From positions 25,352,243 through 25,416,242 of the forward strand of contig CM028333.1 in NCBI GenBank assembly GCA_016647705.1: 64,000 bases of DNA, read 5' to 3'. Made by a program: the position numbers and the translations under genes. The stretch comes from Eucommia ulmoides. Its lineage: Eukaryota; Streptophyta; Magnoliopsida; Garryales; Eucommiaceae. Shown here in pieces: positions 23,142-33,385 of the stretch. How positions within the stretch are numbered: position 1 is the first letter of the stretch; each line of letters opens with the position of its first letter. The notes beneath the pieces are model-generated. The model was not told the DNA's origin and made no database searches. It saw nothing but the letters and a program-made list of their open reading frames with translations.

Positions 23142-23290
23142 TGACACGGGGAGGTAGTGACAATAAATAACAATACCGAGCTCATCGAGTCTGGTAATTG
23201 GAATGAGTACAATCTAAATCTCTTAACGAGGATCCATTGGAGGGCAAGTCTGGTGCCAGCAGCCGCGGTAATTCCAGCTCCAATAGCATA
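23142..23290 (+). pseudogene. 18S rRNA gene fragment (530-loop region)
   Basis: The block carries the universally conserved small-subunit word GTGCCAGCAGCCGCGGTAAT (23250-23269), preceded by GACACGGGGAGGTAGTGAC and AACGAGGATCCATTGGAGGG and followed by TCCAGCTCCAATAGC, in the order and spacing of plant 18S rRNA. In intact rRNA this forms the decoding-centre 530 loop. Only about 149 of roughly 1800 bases are present. The visible changes from the usual plant sequence (CCGAGCTC for CCGGGCTC, AATCTC for AATCCC, AGCATAT for AGCGTAT) are mostly C-to-T or G-to-A, as in decayed methylated DNA. The open frame across it (23157-23342) is the well-known false protein of 18S sequence. It ends 23 bp before the large gypsy nest. 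Confidence 0.92.
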
Positions 23291-23308
23291 TGAAAAATCA
23301 AACCTTTT

Positions 23309-23313
23309 ACATG
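23309..23313. repeat. Target-site duplication ACATG (left)
   Basis: ACATG directly precedes the 5' LTR start at 23314. The same five bases follow the 3' LTR at 54823-54827, which marks both ends of the Tat element. Confidence 0.8.
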
Positions 23314-23402
23314 TGAGGAGTGTAAAATTCGATCATCCTTGACTTTTCTTACCGAAGACCACCATGTGTACGAAAATTCTAAATAAGACCCAACTAACCA
23401 TG
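23314..23402 (+). repeat. 5' LTR of the Tat element, first part
   Basis: These 89 bp align with the first part of the 3' LTR (51588-51676): AAAATTCG, GAAGACCACCA and CTAAATA words in the same order. The LTR is cut at 23402 by the gag-only element and resumes at 26931. Confidence 0.8.
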
Positions 23403-24387
23403 TGTTAGTCCCTAACAACGCTAGAGGACCAAACAACACCGGTTTGGTACACTTTGCTACCGGACACAGTGCATGCGGTACAAATGGGGTCATTAGTAAG
23501 GAAGACACCAACTTAGTACACGTTGGTGGGCAGTGGCGTTGTGGCACAATACTAGTGGGTGTTAGGCAGTGTGAAAAGACCATGGTGCGATATCGAGGCA
23601 AGGCGGTGCAACGCTACGTTGTGGATCATGTCATGTGTGCAGCATGACAAACTGTTGAGAACGGTAGTACATTTTGGTGTGAAAAATGCATACGGCGTTA
23701 GGACGTCGTTGGGCGCAACGATGTAACGAGACAGAATGTGGGCGCAAAACACGTTCTGACCATGTGGGCAGCATGGCGAGGCGTTGGCAAACGTCGGCAT
23801 GATTATGGGATGAGATGGCAGTGAGATAGGATGTGGGCACGATGCAAAAACGCTGGAATAAAGTTGAGTTCGTGGTGAACTGATAAACTAATAGTTACCA
23901 AACATGTGCAAAACACGTGGTTGCTGTCTAGATAGTTTTTTGTGGTAGTTTTGGGTAGTTTTTAGACAATAAAACTACCTCCTGGGGTCGGACATGTGTC
24001 GAATAGGTGTCGGTTGTCTGCCTAAGCAGTTGGAGCTGTTAATTGTTGTTTTTACCTATAAATAGTCATGTTTTGGGTCTGTTTTTGTATAGTGAATGTA
24101 TAGCTGCGGATTTTTAGATCGATGTTGTAATCGGTTCCTTATAACCTAAGTTATATAATACTAGGTTGTGTTTCCCTTTAAACGTTGTTGTGTCATTGAG
24201 TGGGTGCGTTTTTGGTACTGTGTTTCGGGATATATTCTATTGTATAACGTTGCCGGAACGTGTGTGTTTTATATATGGTCAGTATATTTTCATTGCGTAG
24301 CAGGACATTCACAGGCTGGTTAGTTGTCGGTGCAACTAGGCCATCACTCGGTTACAATTTTTGCGGTAAAAATTAAACCCTATGATA
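23403..24387 (+). repeat. 5' LTR of the gag-only element
   Basis: 985 bp, starting TGTTAGTCCC and ending TATGATA. The promoter box CTATAAATA lies at 24055-24063, with the leader TCATGTTTTGGGTCTG after it. The minus-strand open frames here recur in the 3' LTR only because the LTR is duplicated; they are not genes. Confidence 0.88.
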
Positions 24388-24388
24388 G

Positions 24389-24402
24389 TGCGTATCAGAG
24401 CA
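24389..24402 (+). promoter_or_regulatory. Primer-binding site (initiator Met tRNA)
   Basis: TGCGTATCAGAGC two bases after the LTR end matches the tRNA-iMet site TGGTATCAGAGC apart from small changes. Confidence 0.8.
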
Positions 24403-24412
24403 GGGCTACGAG

Positions 24413-25545
24413 ATGGATCATGCGTCAAGTGTGAGCAGTCGACTAGAAGCGTTGGAAGACTATGTCGGTGCGCCTCCGACGGGCAGTGAGGTGAACTTGT
24501 CTGTACTAAACGCTAAACTCAGGGTCAATGTTGCGAGTCTTCGAATCTTCTTCGAAGAATTTTGTATCGATATGTTGGCCAAATCAAGTCCATGGCGGAG
24601 GATATGATTGCGCTGACTGATATCTTGAAAGGCAACCTCAAAGGCAATGAGAAAAAAATTGATGTTTTAAAGAAGGCCGTTGCTGGGCAAAGCATGTCAC
24701 AGGACGAACCAGCATGGATGAAGGTACTGGACCCAAAGGCATTTTTGGGCAGGCGGAGTGCCAAGGAGTTAGAGAACTTCCTTTGGGACATGGAGCAATA
24801 TTTTCCGATTGCTCATATTCCCGATGATGAACAAGTATCCATGTTGAGTATGTACATAGTTGAAGACGTAAAGCTGCGGTGGCGAACGCGTGTGGCACAC
24901 AACACATATCCAATGATAACGACGTGGGCTGATTTGAATAAAGGACTGAGGGAGCAGTTCCAACCGACAAACTCGAGTTGGGTGGCTCAGGATTAGTTGC
25001 GGAGACTTAGGCACACGAACTCGGTACGTGAGAATGTGAAAAAGTTCACATCCTTGCAGTTGGATGTGAAAAATATGTCAGAGGAGGACAAACTCTTCAA
25101 TTTTACCTCCAGTTTACAACCTTAGGCGCAAGCTGAACTAAGACGGCAGGGCGTGTAAGACTTGCAAACTGCCGTGGCGGCGATAAACAACCTGGCTGAC
25201 TATAACTTGACAATTAGCGATGATTGTTCTAACCGAAAGTCAAGTAAGAAAGGCAAGGAAAAAATGAATGAGTGTACGAAGGATTAGAAGAACAAAGGCG
25301 TAGAGGCCAATATTTCTGAGGGTCCCTGTTCAAAATCACAACCAACGATGGCTGCGGGTTAGAGCCAAGGTTGTTTTATTTGCGACGGTCCTCACCGGGC
25401 AAGGGACAATCTAAAGAAATAAAAGCTGATGGCATTAGTTTAGGAGGAATCAGATGGTGAAGACTCCAAACAAAAGATGGCGCGCGTCAGTATGATGTTG
25501 TTAGTGGACAACAGACAGATCGAGAGTGGTCTGAAAACGTGTAAG
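24413..25545 (+). pseudogene. Retrotransposon gag of the gag-only element
   Basis: Two overlapping plus-strand frames carry a Ty3/gypsy-type Gag. The N-terminus MDHASSVSSRLEALE is in the frame of 24413; a shift near 24560 moves to the frame of 24562, which holds KELENFLWDMEQYF, DVKLRWRTR, LREQFQP and SWVAQD, all hallmarks of the retrotrans_gag capsid domain. After an in-frame stop at 24994 the same frame goes on with MSEEDKLFNF and AELRRQGV, then a zinc-knuckle remnant CFICDGPHRARD near 25368-25405 whose last Cys has become Asn. Further stops follow. Gag builds the particle and packages RNA. Nothing like protease or RT follows before the 3' LTR, so this is a gag-only element, now dead. Confidence 0.85.
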
Positions 25546-25934
25546 TAATGAACTTGACTTAGGACGTAAGATGGGGGAAACTTTCCTATATCCCGTACTG
25601 AAAATAACTAGAGGCGGTTGGTTATCGTGGGTTTCCAATCGAGGTTGCTATGGGAGCAACGGGGCTGGTGGTCAGTCTGAACACATAAGGCGTTCTGTGG
25701 CGAACATGTTGTAACGAGTTGCAACGAACTGATGGAAGTTTGTGGGCAGACTAAGAAGACTGTGGCAAACACAATTGACAAACACGTTGTACTGAGTTGC
25801 AACAGTCTGAGACAAGGTTGTTGACAGATTTAGAAGACTGTGGCAGAACGGTTGGCATTGGTGTATGCCAAAACCAGTAGATCGTGCTGGGATCAATTCA
25901 ACGAAGACATCGGATTCTTTTGGTAGGGGTGGTT
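25546..25934 (+). repeat. 3' untranslated part of the gag-only element with a 75-bp duplication
   Basis: Two copies of about 75 bp lie at 25701-25778 and 25779-25849. They share ACGTTGTA-like words, GAGTTGCAAC and AGAAGACTGTGGCA. No coding sequence. The G-rich tract before the 3' LTR at 25922-25932 probably primes plus-strand synthesis. Confidence 0.65.
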
Positions 25935-26925
25935 TGTTAGCCCTTAACAACGCTGGAAGACCAAACAACACTGGTTTGGTGCACTTCGCTACCGGACACG
26001 GTGCATGAGGCATAAATGGGGTCGTTGGCAAGGAAGGCCACCAACTTGGTGCACGTCAATGGGCAGTGGCATGGTGGCACAACACTAGCAAATGTTGAGT
26101 AGTGTGAAAAGACCTTGGTGCGGCACCAAGGCAAGGCTATGCACCGTAAGCACAATGTTACGTTGTGGATCATGTCATGTGTGCAGCATAACATACTGTT
26201 GGGAACGGCGGTACATTTTGGTGCAAAAAATGCATAAGTCGTTGGGACGTCGTTGAGCACAATGACGTAATGAGCCAGAACGTGGGCACAAAACACATTT
26301 TGGCCATGCGGGCAACATGGCAAGGCGTTGGCGAACGTCGGCATGATTATGGGACAAGATGACAACGAGATAGGATGCTGGTACGATGCAAAAACGCTGG
26401 AATGAAGCTGAGCTCGTGGTGAGCTGATGGACTGGTAGTTACCAGACATGTGCAAGACATGTGGTTTCTATTTGGATAGTTTTCTGTGGCCGTTTTGGGT
26501 AGTTTTCAGACAGGAAAACTACTTCATGTAGGTTGGACACGTGTCAGACAAGTGTCAGTTGTATGCCTAGGCAGTTAAGGCTGTTAACTGTTGTTTTTAC
26601 CTATAAATAGTCATGTTTTGGGTCTATTTTTGTGTATTAAATGTGTAACTGCAGATTTTTAGACCGTTGTTATAATTCGTTCCTTATAACCTAAGTTATA
26701 TAATACAAGTCTGGATTTTTCTGTAAACGTTGTTTTGCCATTGAGTGGGTGGATTTTTGGTATCTTGTTTCGATGTATACTCTATTGTATAACGTTGAAG
26801 GCATACACAACATACATTCGGTATATTTTCGTTGCATAGTAGGACATTCACAGGCTGACTAGTTGTTGACGCAACTAGGCCATCTCTCGGTTATAATTTT
26901 TATGGTAAAATTTAATCCTATGACA
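25935..26925 (+). repeat. 3' LTR of the gag-only element
   Basis: 991 bp, TGTTAGCCC to TATGACA, with a promoter box CTATAAATA at 26601-26609. It aligns with 23403-24387 over its whole length with scattered base changes and a short insertion near 26135, so the element is not recent. Confidence 0.88.
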
Positions 26926-26930
26926 TCATG

Positions 26931-27761
26931 CATGGTGTTTAAAGACTTCGTCAGTCAGAAGATCAGACTTAGCTTTGAATGGCCATGATCGAGAAGGGAC
27001 CGCAGACATCACCTGTTGAATATTCCTGTTGGGCTACCGTTTTGGGCTCAAGATGCCGAGCTTAGCCCTCTAGACCATCCTAGGTTTCTCATTGGGAGAC
27101 AAATGTGCCTAACGACTCTCCCAGATAAAGAAACTCCCCAACAAAGAATGGTTATCTCCTGGACGGCCGACTCCCCAGGCTAGTAACTCCTTGGGTTGGC
27201 ACTTCCTGCTCGGCTAAGGATGCGGAGTAGGGCTGGGACGACCCCCCTTCCGCCTCTAAAAAGATAGAAGAAAATCTTTGTAGTGTCACGGGCCAGGCCG
27301 CTTCTCCTCACCCGTACATGGCCGACCCATGGGCTTATCCTCAAAGGGCCGAAAAGTCCAAGCCCAATGGCCAAATCCCTTCACACGCTCATACATTGGA
27401 CATACACAGATCTTATGGTAATTATCAGAGCTTAGACCTCCTAATTTTGCGGTGCTAATCGTCCTCCTCGCCTATAAAATGAAGGGCCATCAATACCTAA
27501 AGGTTTCACTTAATGCTCAACTACCCTCCTGAAGCATATTTATAGCCTTTTTTCCCTGAGCTCTTACTCTCACACAGAAAGGACTTTACCGGGCAAAACC
27601 CCAGTGGGTCTTTATGCAGGTATCAACTCAGAGCTCATCTTTGACCATTTGACTCAAATGGATTGAACTCAGGACTTCTTCAACTCCACCTTAACAAGGA
27701 AAATATGTGTATCTTCTGGCCGGACCATACTGTTGGTGCGTACCAATTTTCAACATTAATA
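26931..27761 (+). repeat. 5' LTR of the Tat element, second part
   Basis: It resumes with CATGGTGTTTAAAGAC, which matches 51675 onward in the 3' LTR. It holds CGCCTATAAAATG (27471-27483) as promoter box and the GGGTCTTTATGCAGG leader near 27610, and ends CATTAATA. With 23314-23402 it gives an LTR of about 920 bp. The 3' LTR is about 200 bp longer; it has an extra stretch (about 54012-54110) missing here. Confidence 0.85.
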
Positions 27762-27762
27762 G

Positions 27763-27781
27763 TTTGGTGCCGTCTGTAGGA
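27763..27781 (+). promoter_or_regulatory. Primer-binding site of the Tat element
   Basis: TTTGGTGCCGTCTGTAGGA directly follows the LTR end. Plant Tat elements usually have TTGGCGCCGTCTGTGGGAA at this place. Confidence 0.75.
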
Positions 27782-28559
27782 ACAGAACAAAAAGCTTTCC
27801 CCAGGTCATCAACTCCCTGCTCGGCTAAGACTTGATAATTATAAGGTCTGGTCAGATCATTCAGTGAAGAGATTAGAATGTCGCGATAAATAGCAACCCA
27901 AACAGAGAAATGTTATGGGTCCCCAGGTTGGACACTAGGGCCCCTAGTCCCCGTCCCGGCTGAGGAAGATAACTTACCCCCATAGGGAAGACAAGCACTT
28001 TAACATTGCCCACAGAAGCCTTTGGGGGGTAGACTTCCAGAGCCGCTCAAGCATCAAGGGTTGATAATTTGGAATGCCGCCTTAGTGAGTTTCAAACTGA
28101 CTTCCAAGCCCTTCTCACTCACCTACCAACGACCCCAGCCTAATGGGGACCGACTCTTCAAACTGCAGGGAAAAAGGAACACCCTAAGAGTTAGAAGACC
28201 ACGTGATCCATTCCAATAGGCACACACCAAGGGCCCGACCTCATCCTCTTAACCAAGCAATGAGAGAGCGAGACTTAGCTCCCCTTGCTGCTTTGGGCTC
28301 ATCATCGCCGCCCTCATGGGTGCACTAGATTGAGGATCATTTAGATTCCCGACAGGGCATAGTGCTTAGCCATGCTGCCTGATCCGAGCACTGGGTCTTC
28401 CGCATACGGAAAGTGGATTCCCATTCTCCACTAACAAGAAGACAAGGCGCTGGGGCAGTAGGCAGTCAGGTAAGGGTATTGTCCATAGGTGTAGCTATAG
28501 TGGAGTGTCGCCTCATCGACGTGAAAGCAATTCTTCACCAGCTGCAGAGCTCAAGAGAA
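27782..28559 (+). other. Leader and gag N-terminal region of the Tat element
   Basis: The sequence shows only broken frames. Phrases such as TDSHSP-like and RRQGAG words near 28413-28470 may belong to the disordered N-terminus of gag, but no domain can be named before about 28560. Confidence 0.4.
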
Positions 28560-29170
28560 GCAACTGGACTCTCTACTAAAGTAAGGTCCCCATTCACAGA
28601 GGACATCAAGGAGGAGATGGTTCCCTATAGGTTCACCCACCCTTAGATAATTCTGTATGATGGGACTATTGACCCGATGGACCACCTCTCCATCTTCAAA
28701 TCCCACATGGATATGTACACGGACTTTGTGGCATTAAGTTGTAAGTCTTTCCCGCTCATCCTCACCGGAATAGCCCATTTGTGGTTCCGCAACCTAGCCC
28801 CGGCTTCGATCTCTACTTTCTTCCAACTTGAGCAACTCTTCCTTACTCGATTGAGTCGCTCCCAACAAAGGCCAAAGACTATGACACACATTCTCGTACT
28901 CCAGCAAGAGCTCAAAGAGAAACTTGGAGACTATATGAATAGGTTTTAGAGGGAGACCATTGCCTGTGAAAACCTCTCGATGTCATGGCCTTAAATGCCT
29001 ATATCGACGGACATAGGCACTGAAGGTTGTCCTATGACCTCTGCTCGCGCCTTGCACCAAACCTCTACACTGCCTTGGATAAGGGTACCCTATTCTATGA
29101 GGCTGTCCTAAGGGATAACATAAAAAGGGACTGGGGCCAGAAGAATAAGGGCCGAGCTGGGATAACATAA
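28560..29170 (+). pseudogene. gag: Tat-type gag (retrotransposon capsid)
   Basis: The plus frame through 28560-28949 reads SPFTEDIKEEMVPYRF, then after a stop ILYDGTIDPMDHLSIFKSHM, ALSCKSFPLILTG, AHLWFRNL, LTRLSRSQQRPKT, LVLQQELKEKLGDYMNRF. These are the successive blocks of the Tat-lineage retrotrans_gag domain (PYDGTTDPxxHLxxFK, CRAFPLTLKGxAxxWF, SSQRxxKT, QxxxESLKDYxxRF). Gag forms the particle. Stops at 28646 and 28949 and shifted frames after 28980 break it. The usual zinc finger downstream is not seen. Confidence 0.85.
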
Positions 29171-29440
29171 AAAGAGACCGAGAAAAGGGGCCAGAAAAAT
29201 AAGGGTTGAGCTGAGAAAGACCAAGCCAAGCTCAGGGTTTGCAAAGACTTTAAGCGGAAGGGAGGTTAAGAACTCTGCCCAGGGACCGAAAATCTCTTCT
29301 GCCCCCAGGGCCTCTCCAGCAAGGGTTTACTCCCCCAATAGCATCCATAGTAACTATATTAATGGAGAACTCTGGAAGAGGATTTTTCCTGCTTGCTCCG
29401 CCCTTGAGAAGTAAACCCTTGAGAAGATCCATCCACAAGT
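29171..29440 (+). other. Decayed gag-protease linker of the Tat element
   Basis: Charged, Lys/Arg/Glu-rich words in several frames (GPEK, RAEKDQ-like) fit the linker between gag and protease. No motif is seen. Confidence 0.35.
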
Positions 29441-30027
29441 ATGGAAAGTTTCATTGCGATCGATACTAAAGACTGCTTCCAACTTAAGGAAGAGATAGAG
29501 ACCGATGAAGATGTGTACGAGGTGAGTATAATCAAAGCCACCTCTGACAACGTCATCTCCTTCAGTGAGGTCGACCTCTGTGGAGTGCACACACACCATG
29601 ATGATACTTTGGTTTTCTCCACCCTGATTAACCATTACAAAATGGGATGTATTCTGGTCAACGGGGGAAGCTCCGTTGACATCATTTTCTAAGTTGAAGG
29701 TAGAGCCAAACACCATGCAGCCCACCAAGTCCCCCCCATCATCGGTTTCAGGGAGATGTCGCCAATTCACTATGATAGATGTCTCTGCCCGTCACGGCGG
29801 GGTTAAAGCCCAGGTCGGCCACGGTGCGGACCAAATTCCTTATCGTGGATAGGCTTTCACCCTACAACACCATAATGGGCTGCCCAACTGTTTCTACCCT
29901 AAGGGTTGTTTGCTCCCCATATCACCAAATGATGAAGTTTCCCACCAACCAGGGGCCAGGAGAGGTGAAGGGAGACCAGGAGTTGGCAAGGGCGTGTACA
30001 AAAAAGGTGCTTGAAAATAAAAAATAA
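29441..30027 (+). pseudogene. Tat-type aspartic protease
   Basis: The frame 29441-29692 ends with THHDDTLVFSTLINHYK and ILVNGGSSVDIIF. This is the retropepsin active-site block, where LVDNGSSADIL is usual, so the catalytic Asp is replaced by Asn in this copy. A second frame (29779-30027) carries LPVTAGLKPRSATV, FLIVDRLSPYNTIMGCPT and KFPTNQGPGEVKGDQ, the C-terminal half and the start of the linker to RT. A frameshift separates the halves near 29695-29780. The protease would cut the Gag-Pol polyprotein. Confidence 0.85.
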
Positions 30028-31115
30028 CAACTAACGGTCAGGCCCAAGCCTGAGAAGGTCGAGCTTATGGCCTTGACCGAGCTGGGGACCGTACCCATCG
30101 ACGACCCTTGTGATAAAGAACCCCGTCCCTAGCCTCATGAAGAATTAGTAAAGGTGTCTATTCACCCAACAATAGAACAAATGACAGTCAAGATTGGAAT
30201 AACCTTGGCCTAAATCAGTGAGCTAATCTCGTCAACCTTCTCCAAATAAACTATAATGTGTTTGCATGGTCTCATGACGATATTCTAGGGATTGACCCAA
30301 GTATGGCCATGGATCATCTCCATGCTGACCTACACCATCCCCCTATGAGGCAAAAGTGCAGAAAGTTCCACCTAGAACAACAAAAAATCATTGAGCAAAA
30401 AATGGACAAGTTTGTGAAATCAGCCATGGTGGAGGAGATCAAGTTCCTGGACTGGATCTCTCATGTCGTCCTCGCCTTGAAGACTGATAATAAGCAACAC
30501 CTCTATGAAAACTTCAAAGATCTGAACGAACCATGCTAAAATGATTTATTCCCTCTATCGAGGATAGATCTTATCATTGATGCCACAGTAGGGCACAAGC
30601 TTCTAAGCTTCATTGATGCCTATGCTGACTACAACCAAATCCCTATGTTTTCCTAAAACAAAAGCAAAAACTCGTTCATCACAGACAGAGGGACCTGTTT
30701 TTATAAGTTCATGCCCTTTGGTCTTTGCAATGTCGGGGCCACCTACCAGAAGTTGGTGAACAAGATGTTCAAGGAGGAGATCGGTTTAACGATGGAGGTC
30801 TACATAGATGACATGCTCGTGAAGAGATCCCAAGCCTCCACTCATGTCACCCATCTCCAGAACTACTTTAAATAGCTCCGAGCATATCGAATGAAGCCCA
30901 ATCCTATCAAATGCATATTCAGGGTCTCAGTGGGAAAATTCATGGGCTATATGGTGTCTCAACGTGTATCGACGCTAACCTCGACCAGAAAAGCGTCATG
31001 CTAGACATAGCTTCTCCCCACACAAAGAAAGAAGTCTATATGTTCACTAGAAGGTTGGCCTTCGTTAATCATTTCATATTGCATTCCTTGAAGAAGTGTC
31101 TTCCATTCTTTTAGG
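30028..31115 (+). pseudogene. Tat-type reverse transcriptase
   Basis: From about 30250 come FAWSHDDILGIDPSMAMDHL, RQKCRKFHLEQQ, WISHVVLALK, then PLSRIDLIIDA, HKLLSFIDAYADYNQI, FGLCNVGATYQ and the catalytic YIDDMLVK (30801-30824), which is intact. After that come IKCIFRVSVGKFMGYMVS in a further frame, and FTRRLAFVNHFI near 31040. These are the RT finger, palm and thumb blocks in correct order. Stops or shifts lie at about 30537, 30655 and 30873. RT would copy element RNA to cDNA. Confidence 0.88.
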
Positions 31116-31600
31116 TTCTTCAGGGAAGCATGAACTTTGATATGACTCCCGAGCATGTGGCCGCCTTTCAGGAACTCAAGACATACCTATCCCTAGATTC
31201 CCTACTTAACACTTCGAGGGAGGGGAAAGAGTTATATCTATATATCTTAGCCTCAGCCATGGTAGTGAGCGCAATATTAGTAAGGAAACAAAATGATACT
31301 AAGAGTTTGATGTGCTACTCCAGTAGGGTCCTCACGGATGTGGAGACAAGGTATTCGAGGTTCGAGAAGCTCGTCTATGCCCTTCTTATAGCATCAAGAA
31401 AACTAAGGCAGTACTTCCAGGAACATGTAATCGCAGTCCTCACTAACTAGCCTCTAAGATAAGTCTTCTACTTTCCCAATATCTCAGGATGGGTAACAAA
31501 GTATAGCCTTGAGCTTAGTCAATTCCATATAGAGTACCGACCAAGGACAACCATCAAAGGGTAAGTCCTTGTATACTTCATAGCCGAGCTTACATTCCCT
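31116..31600 (+). pseudogene. Ribonuclease H domain of the Tat pol
   Basis: The frame 31130-31450 has MTPEHVAAFQELKTYL, LYLYILASAMVVSAILVRK, CYSSRVLTDVETRYS and EKLVYALLIASRKLRQYF, the plant gypsy RNase H blocks. It continues after stops with FYFPNISGWVTKYSLELSQF and IEYRPRT. The first acidic active-site residue expected after LYLYLAxS is not seen. This domain removes RNA from the RNA-DNA hybrid. Confidence 0.8.
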
Positions 31601-31759
31601 GAGGAGAAAAAAAATGTCCAGCCAGGGCTTGGGTGCCCCCGCCCCTAAAGAAAGAGATCCCCAGCCCAACTCAGTTTCCCACCACATCTCTGCCCAGCTC
31701 AGTGACCAATCTCAGACCAAACACATAGCAACTCTTCACGAATGGATATTCCAACATAG

Positions 31760-32040
31760 GTAGATGCAAAGTCAAGATGGTTCTCGTGGCTCCGGATAGA
31801 GAAGAAGTGGAGTACGCCTTCAGACTAGGCTTCTAGGCTACAAATGATAAGGCCAAGTACAAGGCCTTGCTCATCAAGCTCTACTTGGCCAAGCAATTCA
31901 ACACAAAAACTCTCCAAGTCTTTTGCGACTCCCAGCTCATCGTCAACCAGGTCAACGGGAAATACATGGCTAAAGACTTAAGCGTGACAGCTTACCTCAA
32001 GAAGGTAAAGACACTTATGGAAAATTTCAAAAAATAATTG
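31760..32040 (+). pseudogene. Second (archaeal-type) RNase H domain, a Tat hallmark
   Basis: APDREEVEYAFRLGF, then after a stop ATNDKAKYKALL and KTLQVFCDSQLIVNQVNGKY line up with the additional RNase H domain that only Tat-lineage plant gypsy elements carry between RNase H and integrase. The acidic residue in the usual ATNNEAEYEAL block is changed (AKY for AEY); the Asp of CDSQLIVNQ is kept. Its presence is the main reason for the lineage call. Confidence 0.82.
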
Positions 32041-33385
32041 AGTGATTTAGATCCCCCAAGAAAATAACAGACACGCAGTCGCTCTGGCAAACTTGGCCTC
32101 CGAGGTGGAGTTCTCCCTGAATAAGATAGCTACATCCGACCAAGTGTCCACAATCTGTGCACTTACGGATGACCTGACCTAGATGGCTTCGATCAGGGAC
32201 TATTTACAGTATGGAACTCTTCTGGATGACCGTGCTAAGGCCAGGAGAATGCGTTATTGAGCAGTACGATACAGGCTCATTGACGAAGTTTTGTACCTTA
32301 AATCGTTCTTGGGTGCATACTCAATGCGCTTCCACCCAGAAGAAGCCAAATACATGCAAGGGAGTGTGCAAAAACCACTCATAGGGAAAGGTCCACAAAG
32401 GAGTGTGCTGGTTGGAGATGAACAATGACTCCATGGAATTCGCTAAGAAATATGACAAGTGTCAGAGGTTCGCACCTCAACCTTAACTCCCACTGTTGTC
32501 CTTGTCCCAATGACTAGTCCGTGGCCCTTCGCTTAGTGAGGCATTGACCTCCTAGGATCATTCCCCTAAGGGACCTGATAGAGAAAGTTCTTAGTCATCT
32601 CCATCGATTAATTCATGAAATAAGAAGAGGTTAAGCCCCTAGCATGGATCACAAATGAGAAGATCAAAGATTTTGTATAGAAGAGTATGGTCTGCTGTTT
32701 TGGCATACCTATGGCCATTGTGTTCAACAACAGACAGCAATTCAATAATGACCTCTTCTCAGATTTTTGTGCCGGGCTGGGGATGCAGACCCACTTCTCA
32801 TCTTCATAGCATCCACAAGCTAAAGGACAAGTAGAGGTCACTAACTAGACGATCTTGCATGGCCTAAAAATAAGATTAGACAAGTTGAAAAGAAGGTGGG
32901 TTAAGGATGCGTACCCCGTTCTCTGGGCATACCACACGATGGCGAGAACCCCCAACAAGAATAGGCCCTTCGCAATGACGTTGGGTTTTAAATCCGTCAT
33001 CCCTGCCAAGATTGGTGTGCATTCTCTTAGGACGACCACAACCTTTGACCCTATAGAGAATAATACAGCTTTGGCCCTAAACCTTGATCTTCTCAAGCAG
33101 AACAGAGAACGAGCCCCAGTATGACAAGCAACTTATCAACAAATAGTGACAAGGTACTACGACAAGAAGATCCGACCACGGTCATTTGACATTAGCGACC
33201 TCATCCTCAGGAAGGTTACCTTGGCCACCAAGAAGTTGAACACCGAAAAGCTAACCCCCACATGGCAGGGGTCATACAGAGTCACCCAAATTGCATGTCC
33301 TGGCACATACGAGCTCGAGACGGAAGAGAGAGCCCCATTGGGGCACCCCTGGAACTTCGAGCACTTAAAACGCTATCTTATATGA
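32041..33385 (+). pseudogene. Tat-type integrase
   Basis: Pieces in order: LIDEVLYLKSFLG (about 32278), SPWPFA near 32518, GIDLLG (32543-32559, first catalytic Asp present), KSMVCCFGIPMAIVFNNRQQF (first 20 residues from 32684; the second Asp of the usual VTDNG is Asn here), FCAGLGMQTHFSS, AKGQVEVTN (32818-32844, Glu present), then WVKDAYPVLWAYHTMARTP, TLGFKSVIPAKIG and the C-terminal LTPTWQGSYRVTQ and HPWNFEHLKRYLI, ending at 33383. The expected zinc-binding Cys pair is degraded. At least eight stops lie within. The lost Asp alone would stop DNA strand transfer. Confidence 0.87.

Larger units (their letters stand above)
23403..26925 (+). mobile_element. Gag-only (TR-GAG-type) LTR retrotransposon, 3.5 kb
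   Basis: LTRs at 23403-24387 (985 bp) and 25935-26925 (991 bp) both begin TGTTAG and end CTATGATA or CTATGACA. The duplication is CCATG (23398-23402) and TCATG (26926-26930), one base different. A tRNA-Met primer site follows the 5' LTR and a G-rich tract (GGTAGGGGTGG, 25922-25932) precedes the 3' LTR. The 1547-bp inside codes only for a gag and has no pol. Elements of this build are known in plants as terminal-repeat retrotransposons with a GAG domain and depend on another element for enzymes. It lies within the 5' LTR of the Tat element and so inserted later. Confidence 0.88.

Noticed and set aside
23157..23342. Plus-strand open frame of 61 codons
   Set aside because: It is the known false protein of 18S rRNA sequence; the DNA is an rRNA gene fragment.
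24525..25014. Minus-strand open frames of 81-110 codons
   Set aside because: They are shadows on the opposite strand of the gag frame, which has clear retrotransposon gag motifs.
23182..26455. Minus-strand open frames of 60-172 codons
   Set aside because: They lie in the LTRs of the gag-only element and appear twice because the LTR is duplicated; one is partly antisense to 18S sequence. None shows a domain.
28643..28915. Minus-strand frame of 90 codons
   Set aside because: Exact shadow of the Tat gag frame on the plus strand.
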